In this document: positions 1 through 10,100 of the stretch, piece by piece
How positions within the stretch are numbered: the first letter of the stretch is position 1
How the letters are laid out: the number at the start of each line of letters is the position of its first letter
Source: Xenorhabdus stockiae
GTDB lineage: Bacteria > Pseudomonadota > Gammaproteobacteria > Enterobacterales > Enterobacteriaceae
NCBI RefSeq assembly: GCF_002632825.1
Contig: NZ_NJAJ01000035.1
Coordinates: 1 to 38,893 of the forward strand
Direction of reading: 5' to 3'
DNA length: 38,893 nt
The notes under the pieces: model-generated
Told to the model about the DNA's origin: nothing
Database searches by the model: none
What the model saw: the letters and a program-made list of their open reading frames with translations, nothing else
Translations under genes and position numbers: made by a program

Positions 1-2
1 GA

Positions 3-83
3 TTGATTGCTTACTGCCTTAAAGAGAAAAAGCCATCACTGAAAATTTTCTACTCAGAAGAAGATATTTCAGCAATAGCTTAA
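3..83 (+). CDS. 3' end of an unidentified upstream gene
   Basis: An open frame enters from the left edge and stops at 81-83. Only 26 codons are visible, ending in residues EEDISAIA. They are too few to identify a family. It lies 47 bp upstream of the thioesterase start on the same strand, so it probably belongs to the same operon, possibly a biosynthetic one. The function is unknown. Confidence 0.4.
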   Translation: MIAYCLKEKKPSLKIFYSEEDISAIA

Positions 84-130
84 GCGGAATTGGGGTTAAA
101 TTAATAGGAGAAGCCACCGTAGGGGTTCTC

Positions 131-810
131 ATGAGTGAACAGGATATATTGGTCTTTTTTCCATATGCAGGTGGGAGTTCCAGCTCTTTTGATATTTTAA
201 AAAAACATTTATCTGAAGAGGTTGAAATTATTTCCATGAACTATTCAGTCAGCGATTCTTCGTTGTCAAGAAAACCTATGACATTTTTTTGTGTATTATT
301 GGAATACCTAAAAAAAACAGCTTAAAGAAAAAGAAGTTGAGGGGAAAATTACTTTTTTTTGGCCACAGTATAGGAGCCATTATTGCCTATGAACTGGCGA
401 TATTGGATTGTAATTATCTAAATGTTCAGAGACTAGTTGTGTCAGCGTATAAGCCACCTGAGCTATTGGTTAAATCTACGATATTTAATTCAAAAGATAA
501 TATATTTGAAAAAATAACATGTTTAGGTGGATTGCCTCAGATAGTTTCAAATGATCCTGTCAGATTGAAAAAAGTAAGGAATAAAATTATTCGTGATCTT
601 GGAGTATTAATTCACTATGCAAGAATGAGTTATCCTAAGGTTAACTGTGAGATATATGCCCTATCAGCTAAAGATGATCTTTTAGCTTCTGAAAATGAAA
701 TGAAGCTTTGGTGTAATTACACAAATAAAGGATTCAGAAAAATTCTATTTGATGGTGATCATTTTTATTTCAGAGATAAATCGAAAGAAGTAGCAAAATT
801 AATCTTGTAA
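131..810 (+). pseudogene. Type II thioesterase, frameshifted
   Basis: An alpha/beta-hydrolase thioesterase of the kind that removes stalled acyl groups from NRPS/PKS carrier proteins. The N-terminal part (from 131, preceded by an AGGGG Shine-Dalgarno) carries the family's FFPYAGGSSSSF opening. The second part carries the nucleophile elbow GHSIGA (361-378), an acidic residue in SAKDDLL and the catalytic histidine in DGDHFYF. The two parts are in different frames. The first stops at 323-325. A shift to the -1 frame at the A8 run (310-317) joins them as LKKNSLKK and gives one protein of about 226 aa, close to normal length. The change is either a simple indel or a slippage site: AAA-AAA in the zero frame of an A8 run is slippery for polymerase and ribosome. 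Base composition is very AT-rich. Family assignment is confident, activity is uncertain. Confidence 0.75.
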
Positions 811-834
811 TAAAGTACTTAATAAGGGTCTATC

Positions 835-1506
835 ATGAAAAAATTGCTTAATGCTGATTCTTATTTAGGAGCATCAAAATCACGTTTTTTTAGTTCTGGG
901 TATAAAAAAGTTGATTATATAATAAAAGAAGAAAACATACTTAGTAATGAATATCAGTCTACTTTGACTCTAGTTTATCCTGACGACTGGTCTATTAAAA
1001 GCAAAAAAAATCTGAATCCTCATTTAAGTAGCATTGACGTAATATTAATGTCGTTTTATGCAAGTGGAAAATTGCTTAACCAGCTTGAACACTCTTACTA
1101 TAAAATCACTTCGATGATAATTCGTGCATCACGTGTTCCTGTCGAAAAATTGATCGACATTCCAATTAGTATTAGTTTGAATCATTATGGAGAAGGAGTA
1201 ATTTACTTGCGAGGGAAAGTTGGGAATATGCAATCTCAGCTAAAAGTAGAAAGGAGAGAATACAACGATAGACTATTGAATCCCATATTTAGTCGTTTGG
1301 AGTTTAAAGGTGTAAATCATGAAATAAATGACATTTTATTAGAGAATAAATATAAAAGTGAGGCTTTATTAGTGAAGACTGCTTTTGGAAAAATAACCGA
1401 TGATATTGACTATATATACCAATCTAACTTGAAGATGCAGGTTTTAAAATCTGAAAATTGTCAGTCAGTCGAGTCGTCAGTTCTTTCACTTTTTCTGGCA
1501 AAGTGA
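835..1506 (+). pseudogene. AvrD-like protein, 3' end replaced by IS630
   Basis: The N-terminal ~195 residues resemble the AvrD family (syringolide biosynthesis, double hot-dog fold): LGASKSRFFSSGYKKVDY near the start, then YPDDWS, NPHLSSID and a VPVEKLIDIPIS segment, all in the order expected for AvrD. A second, shorter RLLNPIFSRLEFKG segment looks like the beginning of the second hot-dog repeat. Family members run to roughly 300 aa. Here the native sequence ends near 1424 and the last ~27 codons are read from the end of the IS630 element. The start at 835 lies 24 bp after the thioesterase stop, with AAGGG upstream, so the two were probably co-transcribed. Family recognition is from memory of the motif pattern. 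The substrate is not predictable. Confidence 0.6.
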
Positions 1507-2461
1507 CATGAAAAAAGTGACGAAGGGTTTCACGGAACGTCTTCGCATTCGGGAAATAAACATTATTACGCACTTGCTCATTCATATACTTCCACAATCG
1601 CTCTATTGGATTGAGGTTTGGGCTGTAAGGCGGTAGGTAATGCAATTCAATATTAAGGACATACGCAATACCTTTCACTAACTCGGCTCGGTGGTAACCC
1701 GCACAATCTAGAATAATGTGGATTTTTTGCGAAAGCGGGTAAGTTTCCCGGATTGCCCCGAAGAAATACGCGATGTTTTTAGCATCGATGCTCGGATATT
1801 CACGGATCACCGTGTCTTCAATGCGTTGTAAATTGAGAGCGCCCAGAATATTGAGACGGGTACGACTGCCGGTGGTTTCAACCACTTTTACCTGATTTTT
1901 TCCTGCTTTCATCCAGCCATAGCTGAGCTTTGTGGACTGGGTAAGATGCACTGCATCAATAAATAGGATCGGCTCATTCTGATCCGCACCGTCTTTCAGT
2001 ACCTTGTCGTCATCAATAAATTGTAGCTGTTTATCTGCATCAAATTTATGAGGCACTCCCTTTGGTTTTTTGTAGCTGAAACCCTGACGGTGAAGCCATT
2101 TCGTCATTCCGCCCACGCTGAAAGACACCTGCCAACGTGCTTGGACATAAGCCACAATTTGGACGGTGGTATGCATCAAGTTTGTCGTTAAATAATCAAT
2201 CAGGTCGGCGCTTTGTTCGGCAGAGAGATGGCTTTCAGAGCCGCCATTTTCTGGGGTGAGCTTTTCCTGAGCGATAAAATCTTTTAGATGACGGTTTACC
2301 GTACTTTCATGAATACGCAAGGCCTGTGCAATCATCTGAGCAGTCCAGCCTTCTGAGGCCAAAAGCACCGCCTTAATGCGATCACAGACTCGGCTGTCGC
2401 GAGTGGTATCATGCATTAATTCGAGGGCACGTTTTTGTTCTGGTGTCAGATGAATTTTCAT
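1424..2461 (-). CDS. IS630-family transposase
   Basis: 345 aa from the ATG at 2461 (an in-frame ATG at 2497 adds 12 residues and is less likely). The N-terminal ~110 residues form a homeodomain-like/winged helix-turn-helix region (MIAQALRIHESTVNRHLKDF). The catalytic DDE domain follows with FIDAVHLTQ (first Asp), IILDCAGYH (second Asp) and SPNLNPIERLWK (Glu). All three acidic residues and the NPIE signature are present and no stop interrupts the frame, so the element is probably active. A related second copy enters at the right edge of the window with the same C-terminal pattern. Confidence 0.93.
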   Translation of the reverse strand: MKIHLTPEQKRALELMHDTTRDSRVCDRIKAVLLASEGWTAQMIAQALRIHESTVNRHLKDFIAQEKLTPENGGSESHLSAEQSADLIDYLTTNLMHTTVQIVAYVQARWQVSFSVGGMTKWLHRQGFSYKKPKGVPHKFDADKQLQFIDDDKVLKDGADQNEPILFIDAVHLTQSTKLSYGWMKAGKNQVKVVETTGSRTRLNILGALNLQRIEDTVIREYPSIDAKNIAYFFGAIRETYPLSQKIHIILDCAGYHRAELVKGIAYVLNIELHYLPPYSPNLNPIERLWKYMNEQVRNNVYFPNAKTFRETLRHFFHVTLPEKVKELTTRLTDNFQILKPASSS

Positions 2462-2509
2462 GGCTGCAAGCCTGATCGGGTTTGAATAAGAAATCAAGCA
2501 TCTTCAATG
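1427..2509 (-). mobile_element. IS630-family insertion sequence (complete)
   Basis: About 1083 bp bounded by short inverted ends sharing TTGAAGATGC (left 1429-1438, right 2498-2507), with one intact DDE transposase filling the element. The left end follows a TA dinucleotide, as expected for IS630. Outside these ends lies a second, perfect inverted match: ATATATACCAATC on the left and its reverse complement on the right. Either the true terminal repeats are longer, or the element sits at the centre of a palindromic CTAG-type target. It separates the AvrD-like and KAS III-like coding regions. Confidence 0.85.
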
Positions 2510-2522
2510 ACGATTGGTATAT

Positions 2523-3186
2523 ATGCAATCAGCAGGAATTCAGGCGATTGCCGTATATTTGCCTGATGAGGTGCGTACAAATGATTGGTGGTGTGAAGAT
2601 ATACCTCAAGAACAGTCAATAACAGCAGCGGGAGCGCGTGGTGTATCCAGTCGTCGTAAAATCACCCCCTATGATGCTGCAATGGAACGTTATCTGAACG
2701 ATCCTTTTTTTGGTAGTGTCGAACGCCGAATCGCAGCAACTAACGAAGGAAGTGTGGAGCTCGGGGTTAAAGCCGCACATCGTGTACTGGGAGCTGCGGG
2801 TGTTTCTCCGGCAGAGGTAGATTGCCTGATTTCAGTGTCAATGTTCCCCGATCGGATCGGCTCAGGTGATGCCGGGTATCTTGCCCAGTCACTCGGAACT
2901 GGCGGAGGTGCTTTTAACATAGAAGCAACCTGTGGTGGTTCCATGACGGCATTATTGACAGCCTGTGCCTGGGTGCAAGCAGGATTAAAAGAACGAATTT
3001 TAGTCATAACAACATCCAGACTATCGCGGGCGATCGAACCTGACGATGTCACCCTTCGTTTATGTGGAGATGCTTCGGCAGCATTTTTGGTCGGGCCGGT
3101 TGAAAATGGTTTTGGTCTACTGGGTGCTGAATCTTTTCATACAGGAAAAACCTGTGGCACCTGGCTGCTTGATTCAGTCGAGGATA
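2523..3186 (+). pseudogene. 3-oxoacyl-ACP synthase III-like (KAS III/FabH), truncated
   Basis: A thiolase-fold condensing enzyme. The first ~220 residues are recognisable, from AIAVYLPDEVRTNDWW through SVELGVKAAHRVLGAAGVSP to FNIEATCGGSMTALL, with the nucleophilic cysteine at about residue 137, and DDVTLRLCGDASAAFLVG. The C-terminal third with the His and Asn of the catalytic triad is missing, because at about 3186 the sequence passes into an antisense IS630-like transposase. The ATG at 2523 lies directly behind the IS630 element, so any native promoter is separated from it. The upstream in-frame TTG (2514) may be a former internal codon of a longer gene. Non-functional as it stands. Confidence 0.75.
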
Positions 3187-3660
3187 ACCATTCCAACAGG
3201 CAACCATGGTCTGCTATCGCTTTTATCGTGTCATGCCGTTTAGGGAAGGGGGCATTATCCATGACAATCACGGTGCCGCTTGGGAGTTTGGGCAGCAAAT
3301 CTTGTATCATCCAGGCATGAAAGACATCCGCATTAATGCTTCCCGAAAATAAGCTTAAGGTCACGAAGGTCTTTTTGAGGATAGCGCCAATGATATTAAT
3401 ACGGCCTTTGGCCTACCAATCGTGTGTCCCGGAGCAGCACAGTCCTTTCGCCGAATAGCCGTATGTGCGGGGCATCGACTGGACAAAACCGCTTTCATCC
3501 AGATAAACAATCGGTTTCCCCGCTTGCTCATAGTGGCCGATGCGTTCGATAAAAGCCTGACGAGCCTGAGCGTCAGCGTTGGGATGCCTTAGTGTTTTTT
3601 TGGGCAGCCATTTTCAGCCGTTTCAAGGCGTAATGGATAGCAGACTGCGTGACACCCAAG
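3187..3660 (-). pseudogene. Degenerate IS630-like transposase fragment
   Basis: Read leftward, several frames give pieces of a second, different IS630-type transposase: LGVTQSAIHYALKRLKMA (helix-turn-helix end), then GKPIVYLDESGFVQSMPRTY (first catalytic Asp), GRINIIGAILK, and VIVMDNAPFPKRHDT (second Asp), ending in CLLEWL just before the expected NPIE box. Frame breaks and an internal stop separate the pieces and both ends are missing. The left end is joined directly to the truncated KAS III-like gene, so this element probably caused that truncation. Confidence 0.75.
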
Positions 3661-3666
3661 CATTAA

Positions 3667-3888
3667 TATGATTCTGCTATAGATAATGATAATAACCCCG
3701 GTTTTAGTCTCCGGGAAACTAAAGCAGGCCAACAATACTGGAGCCTACTCTATGACCGGGTTGAAAAACTTGATGATGCTTTCTTCAAAAAACTGCCCAA
3801 AACCGATATCGCTAATATCGTGATGTTTATTGGTGAACTGACAGACATATGGCGGGGATTTATCCCATTACTTTTCAGAACTGGCTAA
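3667..3888 (+). pseudogene. Probable MarR-family regulator, C-terminal fragment
   Basis: An open 73-codon stretch ending at 3886-3888 with no start codon of its own. GFSLRETKAGQQYW followed by a helix with DDAFFKKLPKTDIANIVMFI resembles the wing end and C-terminal dimerisation helices of MarR-type regulators (LTxxG..., ffxxLsxee). The N-terminal half was presumably removed together with the right part of the adjacent IS630-like remnant. Assignment is by pattern only and could be wrong. Confidence 0.4.
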
Positions 3889-4126
3889 GGTCGTTATAAA
3901 GCCTTTAGCGTCATAATCAGACAATAAATCAAACCAAAACAACAAGATAATAGACATCATCGCTATAAATCAACTAACTGATTTATACATATGATTATTT
4001 TATTAAAAATTAATCTATGCTTGTAATTATTTATTGATAATGATAATAATTATCAATTCGGTTTAGGTAGATATCTTTAGATATTATGACTGATTTTCGC
4101 TCAAAAACAGCTAAAGGATTACTGGA
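3889..4126. other. AT-rich intergenic region upstream of the toxin
   Basis: No credible gene is seen here. It contains the Fur box described separately, several A/T tracts and possible weak -10 hexamers such as TATTAT at 4082-4087. An AAAGGA Shine-Dalgarno (4113-4118) is 8 bases before the toxin ATG at 4127. Confidence 0.6.
4036..4054 (+). promoter_or_regulatory. Fur box upstream of the toxin gene
   Basis: GATAATGATAATAATTATC matches the classical 19-bp Fur consensus (GATAATGATAATCATTATC) at 18 of 19 positions. It is 73 bp upstream of the toxin start, a typical operator distance. This predicts repression in iron-replete cells and expression when iron is scarce, as in insect haemolymph. Confidence 0.85.
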
Positions 4127-7100
4127 ATGATTTATATGTCCAAAGACTTCGAAGAATTGCTCAATACTCTGATCGATCAACAGATCAAGGCGGCGGGTCG
4201 TCAGACTGAATGGTTTGACATGGATACCAACGCGCGTGCCGACTATATCAAGCAGGTAAACGAACGGTTGCAAGAAATGCAGCAGAGTACCCTGAGTGTA
4301 TTGGCTGCACAGCATTTTCAGATGCAGGAAAATCCTGTTTCTATCGAGGATCATTTGCAGACACTAGAGAGAAGCCGGCAGGAGCTGGACAAACGACCTA
4401 ACACGCCGGCAAGAGAGGCCTACAAGCTGCAACTGGAGCGCGATATCCGGATATACAGAACGCAGCAGGCGGCCATCACACACTTTGACAACGCTAGGAA
4501 AAAGGCCTTGAATATTCTCAGTGATGATCTCCCCTTGGATGCGGAGACTCTGAGGAAGAACGCAGCAGACAAGCAGGCTCAGTTAGATACCGAGATCACG
4601 TCTCAGGAAACGTTTCTGAAACCGCTTCTGGAACAGCAACTCACTATACAGGAGAAGGCTGACCCCGAGTTAAACTCAAAAGACGTGAAGCGCATTTTAG
4701 AAAAGTTAAGCTCAAAATACGTGAAGCACTTTTCCAATCTGCAGGCCTACAAGTATGTCAAAACTCGCTACAACGACTTTCTCAAGGCAACCCCTACGGA
4801 AGAAGTGGAGGCCCTCAACAAGCTGACCAAAATACCCCAAACCTCCGATAATCTGCCGGTAAATGTTTCACTGTTAATGATGGAGGAACGTCCTGGATAC
4901 ATCCGCATGAGTGTCGCTCTGGTTGATACCAGCCCCAATGGACGCTTCAAGGATTTCTTCATGAGGGACGGCAGGCTGGTCGTGCCGGAGGGCAGGGTAT
5001 TCAACTTTTCCTTTGGTACTCCAGCCCGCTCCCTGGCTTGGCAACAACAATACCGGCTCAAGTATGAGCCATCCTTGCGCTCCCCGACCTATGCACCAAT
5101 TCGCTCAGTACTGGTCAAAATCAAATTCGTCGAGAAGTTTTTTGCTAACTATCTGGTTTCTGAAAACTCAGAGCGCGAAGGCCTCAAGGAGCATTTTCTG
5201 GATAACGATCGCAAAATATTATTGAGCAACGTTGACCGCAAGGTACCGAACCAAATAGGAATTAAGGTGTCCAGCAGATCCGATAAGTTCCCATTGGCTA
5301 GCACCTTGAGTGACTTAATCAACCAGAATGCTGATATCACCAGCTTCCGGACTACCAGCTTGGAGGATTTTCGCAATAACAGTTATGACCCGGATCGTGA
5401 TGGGCTTTTCACTAATATCCATGAGCTGGAACGCTCGGTTGGTTTTGCCGATCGCCAGTACTTGCTGGAAATGCCACAGGGCGAAACCTACCTGTCCGCA
5501 ACGCCCTTTTTGAAGATAAGCGTTGAAGGCGACAAGATCGACAGTAAGCACTTGACTCAGACGCAGACCGCCGAATTGTATCAATACAACGCCGCATTTT
5601 TCGAGAAGCTGGATCTATTGCGAGACAAGGGTGTGGAAGCCAGCCATTTGTTTGAAGACAGCGGAGAACGCAACGTGTTCGAGCAGCAACTGGTGCGTTT
5701 GCTCGAACGCAACCACATCACCCCCGCAGCGGTGTTGGAGTCGAAGAACTTCAATGCCAAAACGCGCGATATCAAGGGTAATAACCTGAACAAGGTGTTG
5801 TGGGAAAAGGAATTTGCCACTTCGGTCTGGGAAAACATCGAATATGACCCGCTATTGTTCAAATTAGCGAATAAACTGAATACTCTCGTGTTCTCCTCCA
5901 AGATGGTGGACAAGATCCTAGAAAATAACTATGTGCAAAGTGACATCGCCCAATCTAAGGAGTTACTGGCACAGCAGTACGAACAATGGCGCATTCAGGC
6001 CATCGAAGAAGAAACTCAGCGGATCAACCGACAGCATCCAAACAACCCGAAAAAACAGGATGTCAATCATACCGAAGTTGAGCGTTCGGTGAACAAAAAG
6101 CTACTCACCTTGTTGTTGGCTGGTCCCGAGAGCCTTGAGAGCAACGAGGTACAACCGGATCTGACGGCTGAAAAGTCACGAGAGGCGCTGTTGAGCAATA
6201 AGGGCAGAAGCCTGCGCAAACAGGCCTTGTTCCATGTCTTACGCCCAGTAGCCGATAGCTATTCTAAACGTGCAGTCCCGATAAATCCCCATGCTGAGCT
6301 GAGGTCGGAAAACGGTGAAAACAAGGTCATAATCAATAATCGGCTGAATCAGCCAGACCCGTATCTGCTCCTCAATACCCGCCCTGAAGAGCGGGTATAT
6401 CATGATGGTTCGTACCTAATCAAGGACGATAAGTACCGCAGCTACAACCAATTCCGACCTGACCCTGAAAATAAAGCCACGCGCTACATGAATGATCTGG
6501 ACACCCCGTTTATAGGCGGAATTTCAGGAACTACCCAGACTGTCAGCAATGTCTTACCGGAATTGTTTGATGGTGCGTTGAGTGTCAAGGAATACTGGGA
6601 TTTCCAGATGGTCAATGCCGCCTTCATGATCCATAACGGCTATCACTCGTTCTTTGAAACCTTCTATGTCGCAGCACGTTACGAACCGGAAGGGAAGGGC
6701 AGTATCGGCAAGGACATGTTACAGATGTTCGACAAGTACCGCGATATAGGCAAAGAAAAAACGTTGCAGGGTGAACTGTATGTCGGAGTGATAGATCTCA
6801 TCAATAAGGGCTTACCAGAGTCTAAGAAGTTCCATTTACCCCATTTTGGCCGCTATTTTGATCCGGAGAATAGTATATCGGAGAAGACAAGAACAGTAAC
6901 ACCAGATAAATCAGTCCCTATAAGGGATATGGTTAATCCACCACTGGAAAATAACCCAGACAATGCGCAGATTGATATCAGGCTGCTGGCGATGCTTAAT
7001 CGTGCAGAAGATTTTCAGCAGGCCATGGAGCAGCTGTACAGCAAAAATGCACTGGCCGCAGAAGAATGGCTGCCAGTACTGGGCAGCCTCAGGGAGGATG

Positions 7101-10100
7101 AGTCCCGGCCCGGAAGTTATTCTTTATGGTTTACTAATAGGGTACGGTCTGAGCTTCCTCCCCGGATATTCGCGACGGATGACCAACGTATTATGGATTT
7201 TATTCATTCTTATGATAAAGAGCTCGAGACTGTCAGAAAAACGCACGAGTATACCAAAGGGAAACTAACCCAGCGAACAGGTATCCTCGAAGCAGATGCT
7301 GTTCACGGACTGAATACCGCCTTTCTGGTTAAGACTCTGATCCCATGGTTTGCTGATAGAAATCGCACCACCGTGTCCAGTGATAAGGTGCCTGATACGT
7401 TAGAGACCGCACTACAGGTGCACACTTATGTTAACTTGGCGCAGATGGCTCATGGTGCGCTGGAGGACGGCGCTAAACTCGCCAGTTTGTACAGAGCGAT
7501 GGCCAGTGAAGGCCGGGGAGTGACCAGCAGCCTGTTTTCATCGCTGTCCCATGTCAGCACGGGTATCGGAGTGGGGTTAAATATCGTCAGTGTGATACTG
7601 GACAGCCTAGAACTGGCGCATGCACAGAATGAATCCCAGAAGGCTGTTTATGGTACTCAACTGGCGTTTGACAGTGCTGGCCTGGTGACAACTGGTGTGG
7701 GTATTGGCGCTGGGAGCTTAGGTGCCCCGATTGTTGCTGGTTTTGCCTCTTCGTTGGCAGTGCCACTGGCTGGTTTGGGTATTGGTTTTACGGCTCTGGC
7801 CGAAGCGTTCGGCAGGGTAGCCAGTGATGTACAGGCGGTAGGCAATTATTTTGCCGATCTGGAAGCAGCTTATCAGCAGGGTGGATACCGGCAGGCGGAA
7901 AAAGTGGCACAGGATGGCAGTCGTTATACGGTGATGGAACCAATCCCCGGCGCAGTAATCCGTCAGCTCGATTTGCGCCATGGTAATCTGACTTTTGACA
8001 GCCAGTATCTCTATCGCAACGACCCAACTTACTCATGGGGTTCAGGCCGGAGTAATTACTTTGGCTGGTGGCCCGGCAGGCCAGCTAATACTGATAAAAA
8101 ACAGGCAATTAATATCCGTGAAGGCATCGGCTACAAACAGGCGCAGATCGACTTCCATTTCTCTCCCAGAAGCCGAGACATATTGATCTTGCCCGTTACC
8201 ATGAAGTCCTACATTAATTACGAATATATGATCCTGCCCTTCGTCACTGCTCGCAATGACCGGGGATTTGACGTTCTGCGACGACTGGAAGAAGACGGAC
8301 GATTCGACTTTGATTTTTATGCGTTTCCCTCAGAACGCGTGGTACGCCGTATAAAGCCAGAATTTGTTGAAACACCGGTTGACATTATTCTGGACGATGA
8401 AGACCGGGATATTGTCATCCCGCAGTTACCGAAAGATATTCACGGGATCTTGTCCTACTCGTTGACTGGCGGAAAGGGCAAATACCGTATCAGCTTGCAG
8501 GAGGGTGTCTCTCTGTCCTTACAGGGGAATGACACCGCTACCCATTGGGTACTGGATGCCCGTCATATTCATTCTGATGATAACCCCAGTTTCAACAAAG
8601 AAGATAACAGACAACTGCATATTGGTAATATAAAGATAACCCTGCCTGAAACGTCGGTTAATATTTCCCTGATAAATAATGCAGGGGTATTTTCTGTCAA
8701 GCAGGACGAAAAGAATCAGCAGTGGCAGATAAAAGAGATTGAAACGAATGCTGAGCGATTTAACAGCCTTCAGGCTTTGCATGATCATCTCAGGCAGTTA
8801 AGCAATTCTGATCATCACAACAGGCCATATGTAGTGGTGGAACACTACCGACACTCACCACAGGAAAGCCGTCCTGTCGGCCGTGCATTCTATGAAACCG
8901 GTCGTGATCGTATGATTTACACAAACGTCCCTGACGCAGCAGATTTTCTCAACAATGTAGAGCTGGCGAGCGTTAAGGGTGATAAGGCATGGTTTTACCG
9001 GGATACCACGCTCTGGCAAGTGGATATTGTCAGTGGCGAAGTTCTGCGACAGTATCTGCCTATAATATTTCCGGAAAGTGATCAGGGGAAAATCAGCAGT
9101 CACGTGATGCAAAGCAATGACCAGCTTTGGTTTGTAGTGGAACAGCAGCGGGATGAAAACCTTATCTCGTATACTTATCAGGTGGAAGAGGAAGCACTGA
9201 AACTGGTGGCAGTTGACGGGAATACGACCATGCTGGCGACTCTGGATGAAGTCAGTAAAAAAATCTCGTTGCCTGTTCTTCTCGGTTCCAATGACGGTGA
9301 GTTTAATGGCCTGCTGGCACCACAGGCAGCGACGCAGAGGTTAAGCGTCGAGCTCTGCGCGCCGGAGCGTCAGGTTAAAAGCAGCCCGGCGGAGGTGATC
9401 AGCCTTTCTGGGAAAGTCGCGGGTGTGAACAGACATTACTGGTTACAGACTGATGGAAAACAGCTGCAAAATGTGGTCAGAATGAATCGGATAAATCCGG
9501 ATCAGGAGGATGCCGACATCTTGTCTGAGCTGAAAAAGAAAAATCCGGACTTGCTGACCCTAACGGAGGATTTCACCCGCGTTTTCACCACGGCCGGCGA
9601 TAAACCGGGTTATTATTTTTACAGCCATCAGAGACATAGTCTTTATTTTCAGCAGGATAATGGCCTGTCCAACACCCCGGCCAGCAAGGTGTCAGTTGAT
9701 GATATCAGATCCGTATCCATCGTGAACAAGCAGTTGGTTGCACTCTCCAGCAATGGGAAATTGTGGCTGGCAGACGATCAGGGCAGTATCCGTCTGATCG
9801 GGGTAACGGTAGACTGGCTGCTGCAACCTCACCAGCAGGGTCTGACGGCCGCACTGAGACAGTTGGCACGGGATACTCCAGATCAGTTCAGTACCCTGCT
9901 GCTACTGGGGTTGCAGGACAGAGACGGAAAACCCGTCAGTGCCTGGTATGACAGTAAGGCAGATTTGGTGGTGCAGGGCAGAGTTGGGCTCAATACAGAA
10001 CACACTCTGGTCTATCTTGGTTTAGCGGAAGCGGAAGATGGAAGACAGGCATGGATTTTTGACACTGACAACCATCAGTTATATCGCCAGCCTCTGTCGA

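Noticed and set aside
2690-3052. A 120-codon leftward reading frame inside the KAS III-like gene
   Set aside because: It is the antisense shadow of clear KAS III sequence with no Shine-Dalgarno or recognisable motif.
3682-3700. A second Fur-like sequence (GATAATGATAAT then divergent)
   Set aside because: Only the first two hexamers match. It lies inside the MarR-like fragment and has no gene start within promoter distance.
4031-4354. A 107-codon leftward frame covering the Fur box and toxin start
   Set aside because: Antisense to the toxin N-terminus and to an obvious regulatory region, with no domain or start signal.
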